A stretch of DNA of 64,000 nucleotides from DATFKA01 sp035268885 (GTDB taxonomy: Bacteria; Bacteroidota; Bacteroidia; Chitinophagales; Saprospiraceae): contig DATFKA010000120.1 in the NCBI GenBank assembly GCA_035268885.1, positions 1 through 64,000 on the forward strand. Direction: 5' to 3'. The notes beneath the pieces are model-generated. The model searched no databases. It was not told where the DNA came from and saw nothing but the letters and a program-made list of their open reading frames with translations. Of this stretch, positions 8,766 through 17,876 are shown in pieces (the stretch's first letter is position 1; each line of letters starts with the position of its first letter). The translations under genes were made by a program, and so were the position numbers.

Positions 8766-11700
8766 TTACCAGCCCGGGATGATATTCACCCCAAAGCCTG
8801 CCGGCACCCCTTCGAATAGAGGTTTGGCGTAGTAAGGCTCTACAATCAGAGCACCAAATACATTTGCCCGGACAGAAACACCAATACTAAAGACCGGTTT
8901 GGCATCCGAATAACCCGACAAGTTACTATCGGTATCGAACTGCTCCTGGTCGAACCAGGCCAGACCACCATCCACAAAAAAGTTTAAATCGGTAAATAAA
9001 AAGCCCGACTTAATCAATGCTAACTGCTCCGGACCAGTAAAAGGCAGACGCACCTCAAAATTGGATACAAATATCTTCGAACCAAATAAGTTGTCTTCGG
9101 CAATCTGCCCACCTACGATCAGTGGCTCTACATCAGCACCGTTGTATCCTCTGATAAACCAGGGACTACCCAGGAAAAAAGGAGATAAGCGGCCATTATC
9201 CGCTGCCTCTCCGTAACGACCCATGTGCATCGCCCGGAAAGCCAGACTAACGGGCTTCAAGAAGCGATAGTAACGGAAATCAGCCGTAGCGGAAAAGAAG
9301 GAAAACGCCCCCATGTATTGACGTCCACCAACCCGAAAGCGATGACCGTCCAAAGGTGCCGTTAAACCAAAGGAGGAGGCATCGCCTACCGCCGCCGCTC
9401 CGGCACTGAACAAATTGAAGCCTTCGGGGGCCTCCTGCCGATTGCGGTCCTGATAGACCAAGCGGCCAAAAGCATCATAGTAATTATCAAACCGTACAAT
9501 ACTCTGACTGTAGCGAGAAAAATCAACATCTGCCTCTAAACGGAAGCTCCTACTGAAAGGCAATTGGGTAAACAAGCCCACCTTACTTTCAAAAAAGCGG
9601 TTCACATCAAATACCCAGTGCTCAAACTGTGCATCTCCACAATTTTCACAGGGCAAAGGGTCCAAGCCCGAAAAACCACCCCGCGTCGTACGAAAAGGAA
9701 TATGCGATATGGATCCTCCCCAATTGAGTCGCTGTTTACGATTCAGATAGGCGACCTGACCTCCAAAATCCTGAATCTCTCCATTCAGCGCAACGTTGGC
9801 AAAAATCTGATTGTTACCCAGAATATCACTAAACATCATGTTGATGGCACCGGCCAATCCGGTAGTGGTACCAAAAGTATTACTGCTACCAATACCCACA
9901 CCAGCTCCGCCGCCAAGATAGTCTAACTTAAACTTTGGCTGGTAAGGCACCTCTTCCATCGCCACGCGTCCCTCATTGTAATAACGCCCCAAATTCCGCA
10001 GGCGAGCATCCACCTCACTCTCTAATTGTGGATTAACCCGCGGCAACTGGGCAGCGGCGTAGGTCACATCGTCCGAATCAACCGACTTGTTCAATAGCTC
10101 GCGATTATTGGCGCGATAAATACTGTAGCCTCTATTGTTATATAAGGTATAAAGTACGCGCTCCTGTTTGCGTTCCAGGCTAATCGCCGGAGAATACTGA
10201 GAGATCCCACTAATCCCGGTGGGCACATCCGTCAACTGATAAACCCGCTGCTCATTTCGGTCGTAGCGGTACATATTACGGTAGCCATCCCGATTCGATA
10301 GAAACATAATATTTCCGTCGGCATCTACTTGCGGGTTCATATTATCCGCACCGGGAAAGACCCGAATATGCTCAACGTATCTACTCTGCTCATCCATCAC
10401 CGCCAAGTTGAAAGTCAACTTACCATAGGTACGGCCCTCTTTCCAGGCCAGCTCGTCAGTAGAAAACACGATTTGCGTACCCTCCGCATTCCAGGTAGGA
10501 TGCATCTCAGCGTACGGATCATCGGTCAATTGCTCAACCCGATTCGTCCGCAGATTATACTTGTACAAATCCGTTTGTCCTTCCTTTTTTCCCGAAAGGA
10601 GAATATAACGTCCATCGGGCGACCAGGCCGGGTTAGAAAAGGCAGGTAAGCCTTTAATCGGTTTGCTACGTACCGTCTTACCCGATTCTACATCCTTGAT
10701 GACCAGCACATTATTGCCCTTTGCAAAACCAACAAAGGCGACTTGTTTGCTATCTGGCGACCAGGTACCGGCCGACTCCACAAAACTAAAGTCATCCACG
10801 TTACCCGAGCGGGAACTACTCGCCAGGGTCTTAATAATTTTACCCGTAGACACACTCGCCAGAAAGATATCGGTGGAGAAAAGATTCTTTTCGGAAATGA
10901 ATACCACGTAACGACCATCGGGACTGATGGCCGGGGAGATATTCATCCGTCCACCGTCTTTTTCATCCAGAATAGGATTACCAACGATTCCCCCTTCCTT
11001 GCCTTCCACAAAGGGCTGCATCTGCTTAATCAGCGCATCCCGCCACAACTTGGACAGGTCTTCGCGGCTAATGCCAAAAGTACTAATACAGGCTTGCTCC
11101 ACACCGAATTTAGCCACATTCTTGAAGAAGGGTTGAATCTTCTCATCGCCTACCAGGCCCGTCAGGAATACCCAAAAGGCATGGCCATAGCGGTAAGGAA
11201 AGTACTTTGGATTATCCATCTGCTTGAGGGTGGGCACATCATCATTCAGAACCGCGTCGCGCATCCACATTCCCGTGTGTGCACTTACGCTGCCGATCGA
11301 CATATACTCCGCCATACCCTCCACAATCCACAGCGGAAGATTCCCCAGGTTCTGGATATTCGTAGAATCGCCGTTCAGGATGGTATTAAACTGGTAGGCA
11401 TGGACCAACTCGTGCCCCAGCACCTGTACGGTGGCCTGATTCGAGAGGGCTACCGGCATGATTACCCTATTTTTAAAAGCTTCTGTCACACCGCCGGTAC
11501 CTACCCCGATCTGACCACTAATCGCATTAGTCTGCTGAAAGTCTGCGTGATCATTGTAAAAGATCAGCGGGTTCTGTGGGATCAGGGTATCCCTTAAAAT
11601 AAGTTGGTGTAAGGTATACCAGATCTCAGAATATTTCACCAGGTCTTCCTTCACCTGCTCATTTTTCGTGTAGGTATATACCTCGAAATTCTCCGAACGA

Positions 11701-11819
11701 GTAACGTCAAAATCGAAGGCCTCATACACCGCTTTGTTCTTACCGAAGTACTGCGCCGATAGCGTTGTACTGGAACAGCAAAACAGTGCCAGGACCAATA
11801 ATTGCATGTATTTTTTCAT
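8766..11819 (-). CDS. Secreted metallopeptidase / TolB-like propeller / outer-membrane barrel protein
   Basis: A 1017-residue multidomain envelope protein. A signal peptide (about residues 1-22, ending LSAQ) is followed by a gluzincin-type peptidase domain: HELVH at 136-140 and the downstream segment EGMAEY at 167-172 that supplies the third zinc ligand. Then come several PD40/TolB-type propeller repeats (about 280-560) with the recurring pattern SPDGRYVVF, WSPDSKQVAF, WSPDGRYILL and WNAEGTQIVF. The C-terminal 350 residues are rich in alternating hydrophobic and aromatic stretches (FRYYRF, GSPWFIRGYNG, VEPYYAKPLF), suggesting a surface-antigen/BamA-like beta-barrel. Peptidase activity is inferred from motifs; the substrate is unknown. 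Single gene, divergent from the carboxypeptidase gene. Confidence 0.8.
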   Translation of the reverse strand: MKKYMQLLVLALFCCSSTTLSAQYFGKNKAVYEAFDFDVTRSENFEVYTYTKNEQVKEDLVKYSEIWYTLHQLILRDTLIPQNPLIFYNDHADFQQTNAISGQIGVGTGGVTEAFKNRVIMPVALSNQATVQVLGHELVHAYQFNTILNGDSTNIQNLGNLPLWIVEGMAEYMSIGSVSAHTGMWMRDAVLNDDVPTLKQMDNPKYFPYRYGHAFWVFLTGLVGDEKIQPFFKNVAKFGVEQACISTFGISREDLSKLWRDALIKQMQPFVEGKEGGIVGNPILDEKDGGRMNISPAISPDGRYVVFISEKNLFSTDIFLASVSTGKIIKTLASSSRSGNVDDFSFVESAGTWSPDSKQVAFVGFAKGNNVLVIKDVESGKTVRSKPIKGLPAFSNPAWSPDGRYILLSGKKEGQTDLYKYNLRTNRVEQLTDDPYAEMHPTWNAEGTQIVFSTDELAWKEGRTYGKLTFNLAVMDEQSRYVEHIRVFPGADNMNPQVDADGNIMFLSNRDGYRNMYRYDRNEQRVYQLTDVPTGISGISQYSPAISLERKQERVLYTLYNNRGYSIYRANNRELLNKSVDSDDVTYAAAQLPRVNPQLESEVDARLRNLGRYYNEGRVAMEEVPYQPKFKLDYLGGGAGVGIGSSNTFGTTTGLAGAINMMFSDILGNNQIFANVALNGEIQDFGGQVAYLNRKQRLNWGGSISHIPFRTTRGGFSGLDPLPCENCGDAQFEHWVFDVNRFFESKVGLFTQLPFSRSFRLEADVDFSRYSQSIVRFDNYYDAFGRLVYQDRNRQEAPEGFNLFSAGAAAVGDASSFGLTAPLDGHRFRVGGRQYMGAFSFFSATADFRYYRFLKPVSLAFRAMHMGRYGEAADNGRLSPFFLGSPWFIRGYNGADVEPLIVGGQIAEDNLFGSKIFVSNFEVRLPFTGPEQLALIKSGFLFTDLNFFVDGGLAWFDQEQFDTDSNLSGYSDAKPVFSIGVSVRANVFGALIVEPYYAKPLFEGVPAGFGVNIIPGW

Positions 11820-12045
11820 AATCAGCTCTTTTTATTTATCCGCTTCCGCTAAAAAGGGAAGTTGTTTTTTTCACCCTAATAAACGCTTAAGACGTAGGCG
11901 AGGTAGATAAGAGAAAGCAAAAACGGCGTTAAAATTGTCTTAAAGCGCTTTAGTGTGTAAGTTTACTGACAAAAGCAGTGAAGCCTACCTTTTAAGGCAA
12001 TATTTGGCTTTTTTACGTAAATATTACAGACTATAAATATAAAGT

Positions 12046-13782
12046 ATGCAGTACTACTTTTGTTGGCTTTCTCTGTTTATTATGCCTTTTTTCACACAAG
12101 CACAGGCTTTTGAGACGCCATTCGAACGCAACAACAACTACTCTGCCGCTCATCACGAAGCGATCGCCCACTACCAAAAGCTACAGGAAGCCTACCCCGA
12201 ACAGGTACAGGTCAGAGCGCAGGGCCTGACCGACGCCGGGGTGCCGCTACACACCATCGTACTCGATAAAGATGGCGACTTTACCCCCGAACAGATTAAA
12301 GCCAATAACAAAGTGGTCATCTTTGTCAATAATGGTATCCACCCCGGCGAGCCCTGCGGTGTCGACGCCTCTATGATGTTGATCCGTGATTACCTGGATG
12401 GCCGACTAGACCGAGAATTCCTGGAGCACGTCAGCCTGGTCGTCATCCCCCTTTATAATATCGGAGGCAGCCTGAACCGGGGCAGCTATAGCCGGGCCAA
12501 TCAGCAGGGCCCCGAATACTACGGCTTTCGTGGAAACGCCAAAAACCTGGATCTAAACCGCGACTTTATCAAGGCCGATTCGCGTAATGCTCGCAGCATG
12601 AATCGACTCTTCAATTACTGGAAGCCCCATATCTTTATCGATAACCATACCTCCAACGGGGCCGACTACCAGTACTCCATCACCCTCATCCCGACCCAAC
12701 ACAATAAACTCCAGCCCATCCTGGCCAAGTTCATGAACCAGGAAATGCTACCCTACCTCTTCGACGCCATGGAAGAACGCGACTGGGAGATGACCCCCTA
12801 CGTCTACGCACGTACTACGCCCGACGAGGGCATCGCCGGCTTCTTGGACCTGCCCCGCTACTCTTCGGGTTATGCTGCCCTGCACAATGCCATCTCCTTT
12901 ATGCCCGAGACGCATATGCTCAAGCCCTTCCGCAACCGCGTCTGGTCGGTCTACCACTTTATGGACGCCATGGTGCAGTTTGCGGCCGCCAATCATCAAA
13001 CCATTATCGACAATAAAGTAAAAGCCAATCAGGCCGTACGTGAGCAGGAAAGTTTCGACCTGAACTGGACCCTAGACCAATCCCAGGCGGATACCATTCT
13101 CTTCAAAGGCTACGAGGCCAAATACAAACCCAGTCAGATCTCCGGGCAGGATCGACTGTACTATGATCACGCCGCACCCTTCGAAAAAAGGATCCCCCAC
13201 TTTAATTATTATCAGTCCAGCCTTTCCGCAAAAAAGCCGGCGGCTTACGTCATTCCGCAGGCTTACCGGGAAGTGATTGAACGCCTACAGTGGAATAATG
13301 TGGAAGTAAAGCGCCTGCAAAAAGATACAACCATTGAGGTCGAATACTACTATATCGAGAATTATGAGACCCGCCGCTCGCCCTACGAGGGGCATTATTT
13401 GCACTATAATGTACAGGTGCGCCGGGATACCCTACGGCAGACCTTCCGCGCGGGCGATGCCCTGGTCCGTACCAATCAGGTCAGTAATCTATATATTATG
13501 TCCGTGCTGGAGCCGCAGGCCGCCGATAGCTACTTTGCCTGGAATTTCTTCGACGGTGTGCTGATGCAAAAGGAGTATTTCTCCGGCTACGTCTTTGAAG
13601 ATACCGCCTACGATTACCTGCAGGACCATCCCGAGCTGGCTCAGGAACTGGAGCGCGCCAAAGCGACTGATCCCGAACTGGCAAAATCGGCCCGCGCCCA
13701 GCTGAACTTCATCTACGAGCGTTCGCCTTATTACGAGCCGACTTACCAGCGGTATCCGGTGGGGCGAATATTGAAAGAGTAG
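12046..13782 (+). CDS. Secreted M14-family zinc carboxypeptidase
   Basis: Probable exported metallocarboxypeptidase. A signal peptide (about 1-20, ending QAQA) precedes the M14 catalytic domain. Zinc ligands are His99 and Glu102 in GIHPGE and His201 in FIDNHTSNG; the Arg/Asn substrate-binding pair appears in LDLNRDF (169-174). The catalytic Glu is probably in FMPETHML (near residue 288). The 578 residues exceed a bare M14 domain; the C-terminal third (from about 390) has no motif that I recognise. Divergent from the metallopeptidase gene, so the pair may act on the same extracellular proteins, which is inference only. Confidence 0.87.
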   Translation: MQYYFCWLSLFIMPFFTQAQAFETPFERNNNYSAAHHEAIAHYQKLQEAYPEQVQVRAQGLTDAGVPLHTIVLDKDGDFTPEQIKANNKVVIFVNNGIHPGEPCGVDASMMLIRDYLDGRLDREFLEHVSLVVIPLYNIGGSLNRGSYSRANQQGPEYYGFRGNAKNLDLNRDFIKADSRNARSMNRLFNYWKPHIFIDNHTSNGADYQYSITLIPTQHNKLQPILAKFMNQEMLPYLFDAMEERDWEMTPYVYARTTPDEGIAGFLDLPRYSSGYAALHNAISFMPETHMLKPFRNRVWSVYHFMDAMVQFAAANHQTIIDNKVKANQAVREQESFDLNWTLDQSQADTILFKGYEAKYKPSQISGQDRLYYDHAAPFEKRIPHFNYYQSSLSAKKPAAYVIPQAYREVIERLQWNNVEVKRLQKDTTIEVEYYYIENYETRRSPYEGHYLHYNVQVRRDTLRQTFRAGDALVRTNQVSNLYIMSVLEPQAADSYFAWNFFDGVLMQKEYFSGYVFEDTAYDYLQDHPELAQELERAKATDPELAKSARAQLNFIYERSPYYEPTYQRYPVGRILKE

Positions 13783-13803
13783 ATATTTGTTGGTTCGATC
13801 CAT

Positions 13804-15390
13804 TTATTCCACCACCACAATAGTCCGGTACTGCCGGGTGCCTTTTTCGATACTAAGTAGAAAGGTGCCACTGCCCAGTGCCCCCGTCGGTAAGCTCAAT
13901 CGACCACTAACAACCGGCGCGGGATAAGACCGCCGGAGCAGTTCCTTACCATCCATGCTATACAGCCTAAGCCTTATATCTGGGCCAGACTGCTGCTCCA
14001 GTGCAGCGCCCTGTACATTGATGTAATCCTGCGTGGGATTAGGATAGACATATAGCTCCAGTGCTTCCGGCCATTTTTGAGTTTGCGTGGGCACATCACA
14101 ATCCACCCCAAAGTCCGTGGCGTACAAAAGCCGATCACCTCCCCAAAGACACAAAAGCCGTTTCGTACAAGCACTGCCAGCACCAAGCCCACAAGCAGCA
14201 CCAAGAATACCGTAAACCGGATCTCCAACTCCTTCTATCCAGGTAGTGGCATATTCGCCCTGCGTGGTCGCATCCACTACTTCATCCAAGGTAGAAGCTA
14301 GCGTATACCGCTTACGCAAAAGGCCCTCATCCGTCCTGACCGAATCAATCCGATCCACGTAATAAACGAGTCTTGTTCCATCATCATTAATGTGGGAACG
14401 CCAAATCTCATTTTCCTTGAGGTTAAAATCGTATAAAGTATCTACCGAACCAAAACCCTGTTCCAGTCTTTCCCGAAAGGTGATGACTTGTTGAGCCTCC
14501 CGAATGGCCCCGACCAATTCGATTCGCTCATAAGGGGTAGTCAAATATTGCCCCAACAGTTGATAGCGTAGACCATCCAGGCTCGTCGTCCTGCCCCCCA
14601 CTAGTAGATACTGGCTTTTATCCGGCGTATAACCATCGGGTAGTGAATCCGCAGTAATCCATCTTTTATCGTAGCTTAGAAGAGCCTGATAATCAGGGTC
14701 ACCTTTCGGCAAAAACGGTATACAGCTAGTGGTATCAAAAACAATGCGCCTGTGGTCATCTTCGTAACATCTAAGTGACCAATTTTGCACGTACTCCGGG
14801 TAATCACATTCCAACTCATTATTCAAAAGAAAAAACAGAGGCCCTATCTCATTGGTAAAATACTTGGGAGAAAAAACACCAACGTCCGTTAATCCACAAT
14901 TTGTCCTCAACTCCAGACGCTCCCACATAGTATCCCGGCCATGAATGGATACCTGCATGCTATCCAGCCCGATTACCGAAGTCTCCATCGCCGGTACCAG
15001 TCCATATAAAGCATGCGTGCTCGGATAAGGTACCGCAAAACGATCCCCTACCGACAGCTTCCGTGGGAATAATAAAAGAAGGGTATCCTGTACAGCATCG
15101 TACTGAAACACACTATCTGCTCCAGGATAGATAAATCGCTCTCCCCGCTGCAAGTAATCAGGCCCAGTGCCCACTCCACTTATACTTGAAAAGTACTGCT
15201 CCCAGGCGATACGCCGACATGCTAATCCATTAATCAGCGTATCTCCCGTAACGGTCAGGGTTTGGTAGCCTTCGTGCCAGGCATCGTAGTAATCGTAAGT
15301 CCATTGGGCGCCCACGGGCGCGAAATCAGCCTGGGCACCACAGAATACGGGCCAAAGTAAACAGAGAATCGTCCGTTTGAATAGTTTCAT
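13804..15390 (-). CDS. Secreted protein with type IX secretion C-terminal sorting domain
   Basis: A 528-residue exported protein of unknown function. An N-terminal signal peptide (MKLFKRTILCLLWPVFCGAQA) and a C-terminal type A sorting domain (from about residue 445: LYVYPNPTQDYINVQ, then RLYSMDGKEL and a terminal GTFLLSIEKG...IVVVE) mark it as cargo of the T9SS, which moves it across the outer membrane. The central part repeats a WxY/aromatic pattern and several cysteines but matches no family I recognise. It converges with the carboxypeptidase gene, with 21 bp between the stops. Confidence 0.82.
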   Translation of the reverse strand: MKLFKRTILCLLWPVFCGAQADFAPVGAQWTYDYYDAWHEGYQTLTVTGDTLINGLACRRIAWEQYFSSISGVGTGPDYLQRGERFIYPGADSVFQYDAVQDTLLLLFPRKLSVGDRFAVPYPSTHALYGLVPAMETSVIGLDSMQVSIHGRDTMWERLELRTNCGLTDVGVFSPKYFTNEIGPLFFLLNNELECDYPEYVQNWSLRCYEDDHRRIVFDTTSCIPFLPKGDPDYQALLSYDKRWITADSLPDGYTPDKSQYLLVGGRTTSLDGLRYQLLGQYLTTPYERIELVGAIREAQQVITFRERLEQGFGSVDTLYDFNLKENEIWRSHINDDGTRLVYYVDRIDSVRTDEGLLRKRYTLASTLDEVVDATTQGEYATTWIEGVGDPVYGILGAACGLGAGSACTKRLLCLWGGDRLLYATDFGVDCDVPTQTQKWPEALELYVYPNPTQDYINVQGAALEQQSGPDIRLRLYSMDGKELLRRSYPAPVVSGRLSLPTGALGSGTFLLSIEKGTRQYRTIVVVE

Positions 15391-15418
15391 ATACGATCAT
15401 ACCCGTGAAATACAGAAT

Positions 15419-15468
15419 GAAGTTGTCTAAGATTTTCTCGCCTTCAGCAGAAAACCTTAGACAACTTC
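15419..15468. repeat. 50-bp inverted repeat upstream of the T9SS cargo gene
   Basis: GAAGTTGTCTAAG (15419-15431) and CTTAGACAACTTC (15456-15468) are perfect 13-bp arms. An inner TTTTCT / AGAAAA pair extends the stem. It lies 28 bp before the minus-strand start at 15390 and between divergent genes, so it is not a simple terminator. Operator or small mobile palindrome are both possible. Confidence 0.55.
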
Positions 15469-15671
15469 AATAGTAAAATAAACAAAATCATTCACCAACG
15501 CCATGGCCTTTCTGTCCTTCAATTAACAAACCTGACAAAAACTCCCTCAGATCCCTTACCTTTACGCAAGGTGAAAAACCACCTTTCTAAAGGCTGGTCC
15601 ACTTGCAAAATTGCGGACTCCTTTATACTTTATAAGTTAAACTTTTTCCTTTTTCACTTCAACCATTGAAC

Positions 15672-17204
15672 ATGCCCATCGTAGGAAACATTATCAAAAG
15701 AGGTATCAGCCTGGGCGAACGCCTGGAAGATCGTTTTCAGGCACAACCGCCTATTCATTACCAGCAGCGCACTTTGCGCCGTCTTTTGCGCAAAGCACAG
15801 CAGACCGCCTTCGGTCAGTATTATGACTTCAAAGATATACTGAAGAGTGAGGATATGATCGGAAGCTTTCAGCAGAACATTCCGGTCTACGATTACGACA
15901 CTATGTATGAAAAGTGGTGGCATATGTCGCTCAACCAGGTCGAAAACGTCAGCTGGAAGGGTAAAATTAAATATTTTGCGAAAAGCTCGGGTACTTCTGG
16001 TGCCCCCAGTAAGCACATACCGGTCTCCGAAGATATGACGCGGGCGATGCGCCGCGCGGGGCTAAAAATGTTTCTGGCGCTCTCCAACTTCGACGTATCT
16101 CCCGATCTGTTTACCAAGGGAATGATGATGCTGGGCGGTACCTCCGACCTGGAAGACCAGGGTGGCTTTTTCGCCGGCGATCTCAGCGGCATCAACGCTA
16201 ATAAGCCGCCTTTTTGGCTGCGACCTTACTACAAACCCGGCAAAGAGATCGCACGCATTAGTAGCTGGGACGAACGCCTGGCCGAAATCGTCAAACAAGC
16301 CCCCGATTGGGACATTGGCTACCTGGTGGGTATACCCTCCTGGCTCCAGCTTATGATGGAGCGTATCATTGAGGTGCACGAGCTCGAGACCATCCACGAC
16401 ATCTGGCCTAACCTGCAGGTCTGCGTACACGGGGGCATCCACTTTGAGCCCCTACGCAAAAGCTTCGAAAGCCTGATGGCCCATCCGCTGATCTATATGG
16501 ACTCCTACCTGGCTTCGGAAGGCTTCATCGCCTATCAGGACCGGCCGGAGACACGCGCCATGCGACTGTTGCTGGGTAATGGTATCTTTTTTGAGTTTAT
16601 TCCTTTTAATGATGAAAATTTTGACGCTAGTGGTAAACCGAAACCCGAGGCCAGGTCTTTATCTATTGACCAGGTCGAACTGGGAGTCAATTATGCCCTC
16701 ATCATTACCACTTGTTCGGGTGCCTGGCGATACATGATTGGCGATACGGTCGAGTTCACGGATTTGGATCGTTCCGAAATCATTATTACCGGGCGTACCA
16801 AACACTATTTGAGTGTCTGTGGGGAGCATCTCTCGGTTGACAATATGAACCGTGGCGTGCAGGAAGTAGAGCGACAGCTAGGCGTAGCGATTCGGGAATA
16901 CACCGTTGCACCAGTCGAAATCGATAGATTTCATGCCCATAAATGGTACCTGGGCGTCGACAAGGACTTATCGGCAGAAGCCGCCCGGCAAATACTGGAT
17001 CAACACTTGCGGGTGGTCAATGAAGATTACGGTATAGAAAGAGACGCTATGCTACGTCCCCCCATCGTAGAAGTGATTCCCTTACCGCTGTTTTATGCCT
17101 GGCAGCGCGAGCAGGATAAACTCGGCGGCCAGAATAAATTCCCCAGGGTGATGCAGCAGGAAAAATTCCAGGTCTGGGAGCAATTTGTACAGCAAAACCG
17201 ATAA
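15672..17204 (+). CDS. GH3 family acyl-adenylating enzyme
   Basis: Member of the GH3 branch of the ANL superfamily. In plants these enzymes adenylate a carboxylic acid and join it to an amino acid; bacterial members are mostly uncharacterised. ATG 15672 gives 510 residues (a TTG two codons upstream is unlikely). The nucleotide-binding motif SSGTSGAPSKHIP starts at residue 105. Later motifs are GVNYALIITTCSGAWRYMIGD and GRTKHYLSVCGEHLS, the GH3 motifs near the adenylate and hinge. It starts a five-gene rightward cluster: 5 bp separate it from the LysE exporter gene, suggesting co-translation. Substrate is unknown. Confidence 0.88.
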   Translation: MPIVGNIIKRGISLGERLEDRFQAQPPIHYQQRTLRRLLRKAQQTAFGQYYDFKDILKSEDMIGSFQQNIPVYDYDTMYEKWWHMSLNQVENVSWKGKIKYFAKSSGTSGAPSKHIPVSEDMTRAMRRAGLKMFLALSNFDVSPDLFTKGMMMLGGTSDLEDQGGFFAGDLSGINANKPPFWLRPYYKPGKEIARISSWDERLAEIVKQAPDWDIGYLVGIPSWLQLMMERIIEVHELETIHDIWPNLQVCVHGGIHFEPLRKSFESLMAHPLIYMDSYLASEGFIAYQDRPETRAMRLLLGNGIFFEFIPFNDENFDASGKPKPEARSLSIDQVELGVNYALIITTCSGAWRYMIGDTVEFTDLDRSEIIITGRTKHYLSVCGEHLSVDNMNRGVQEVERQLGVAIREYTVAPVEIDRFHAHKWYLGVDKDLSAEAARQILDQHLRVVNEDYGIERDAMLRPPIVEVIPLPLFYAWQREQDKLGGQNKFPRVMQQEKFQVWEQFVQQNR

Positions 17205-17209
17205 AATAT

Positions 17210-17845
17210 ATGGATTTACTATGGCAGGGAATTAAAATTGGCCTTGTCCTCTGTTTCATGATTGGACCCGTTTTTTTTGCCTTACTCCAGACGGCGGTTG
17301 AAGAAGGCTTCCGTGCCGCCGCTATGGTGGGCGCGGGTATCTGGACCAGTGATATCGGTTATATCTTACTGGTCTATTTTGGGCTTACTTTCGTAAAACA
17401 ATATACCGAAAGTGGCGAGGCTGAAATCTTTATCGGCATGGCGGGTACCATCCTATTTATCATTTTTGGTCTGGTCGCTTTATTAGTGCCGCCCAAGAAC
17501 TTACTGCTACCCGACGATCAGCTATACCAACGCAACTCTTCCTATATCTCTTTGTACTTAAAAGGCTTTTTGTTGAACGTCTTTAATCCCTTTACCATCT
17601 TCCTTTGGATAGGAATTATAAGTACAATTTTGATTGATCAAGAACTAAGCAGCGGCAAAGCTGTTACTTTTTTTGTCGGCATTATTGCCACGGTGGTTAT
17701 CACCGATCTGCTTAAGATTGTGCTTTCCAAGCGCATCCGCAAGATCATCCGTCCAAAGCACCTGATCTGGATCCGCAAAGGAACTGGTATCGCACTGATC
17801 ACTTTTGGTGTTTTTCTGGCTATCCGGACAATGACCATTTTGTAG
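17210..17845 (+). CDS. LysE family exporter
   Basis: Inner-membrane transporter of the LysE/RhtB superfamily, which exports amino acids and related small molecules. The 211-residue protein has the typical six hydrophobic segments and opens with the family motif GIKIGLVLCFMIGPVFFALLQT (roughly residues 7-28; Gly-Pro in the first helix). KGFLLNVFNPFTIFLWIG in the middle is the second family signature (NPxxxxFW-like). Its start lies 5 bp after the GH3 gene and it is followed 31 bp later by the reductase gene. Context hints that it exports a product of the GH3 enzyme, which is inference. Confidence 0.88.
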   Translation: MDLLWQGIKIGLVLCFMIGPVFFALLQTAVEEGFRAAAMVGAGIWTSDIGYILLVYFGLTFVKQYTESGEAEIFIGMAGTILFIIFGLVALLVPPKNLLLPDDQLYQRNSSYISLYLKGFLLNVFNPFTIFLWIGIISTILIDQELSSGKAVTFFVGIIATVVITDLLKIVLSKRIRKIIRPKHLIWIRKGTGIALITFGVFLAIRTMTIL

Positions 17846-17876
17846 AATAAATCAACCATTCGAAATCACTATTGAT

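Noticed and set aside
10743..11597. 285-codon open frame antisense to the large peptidase gene
   Set aside because: It lies fully inside a well-supported gene on the other strand and its translation shows no domain or signal peptide.
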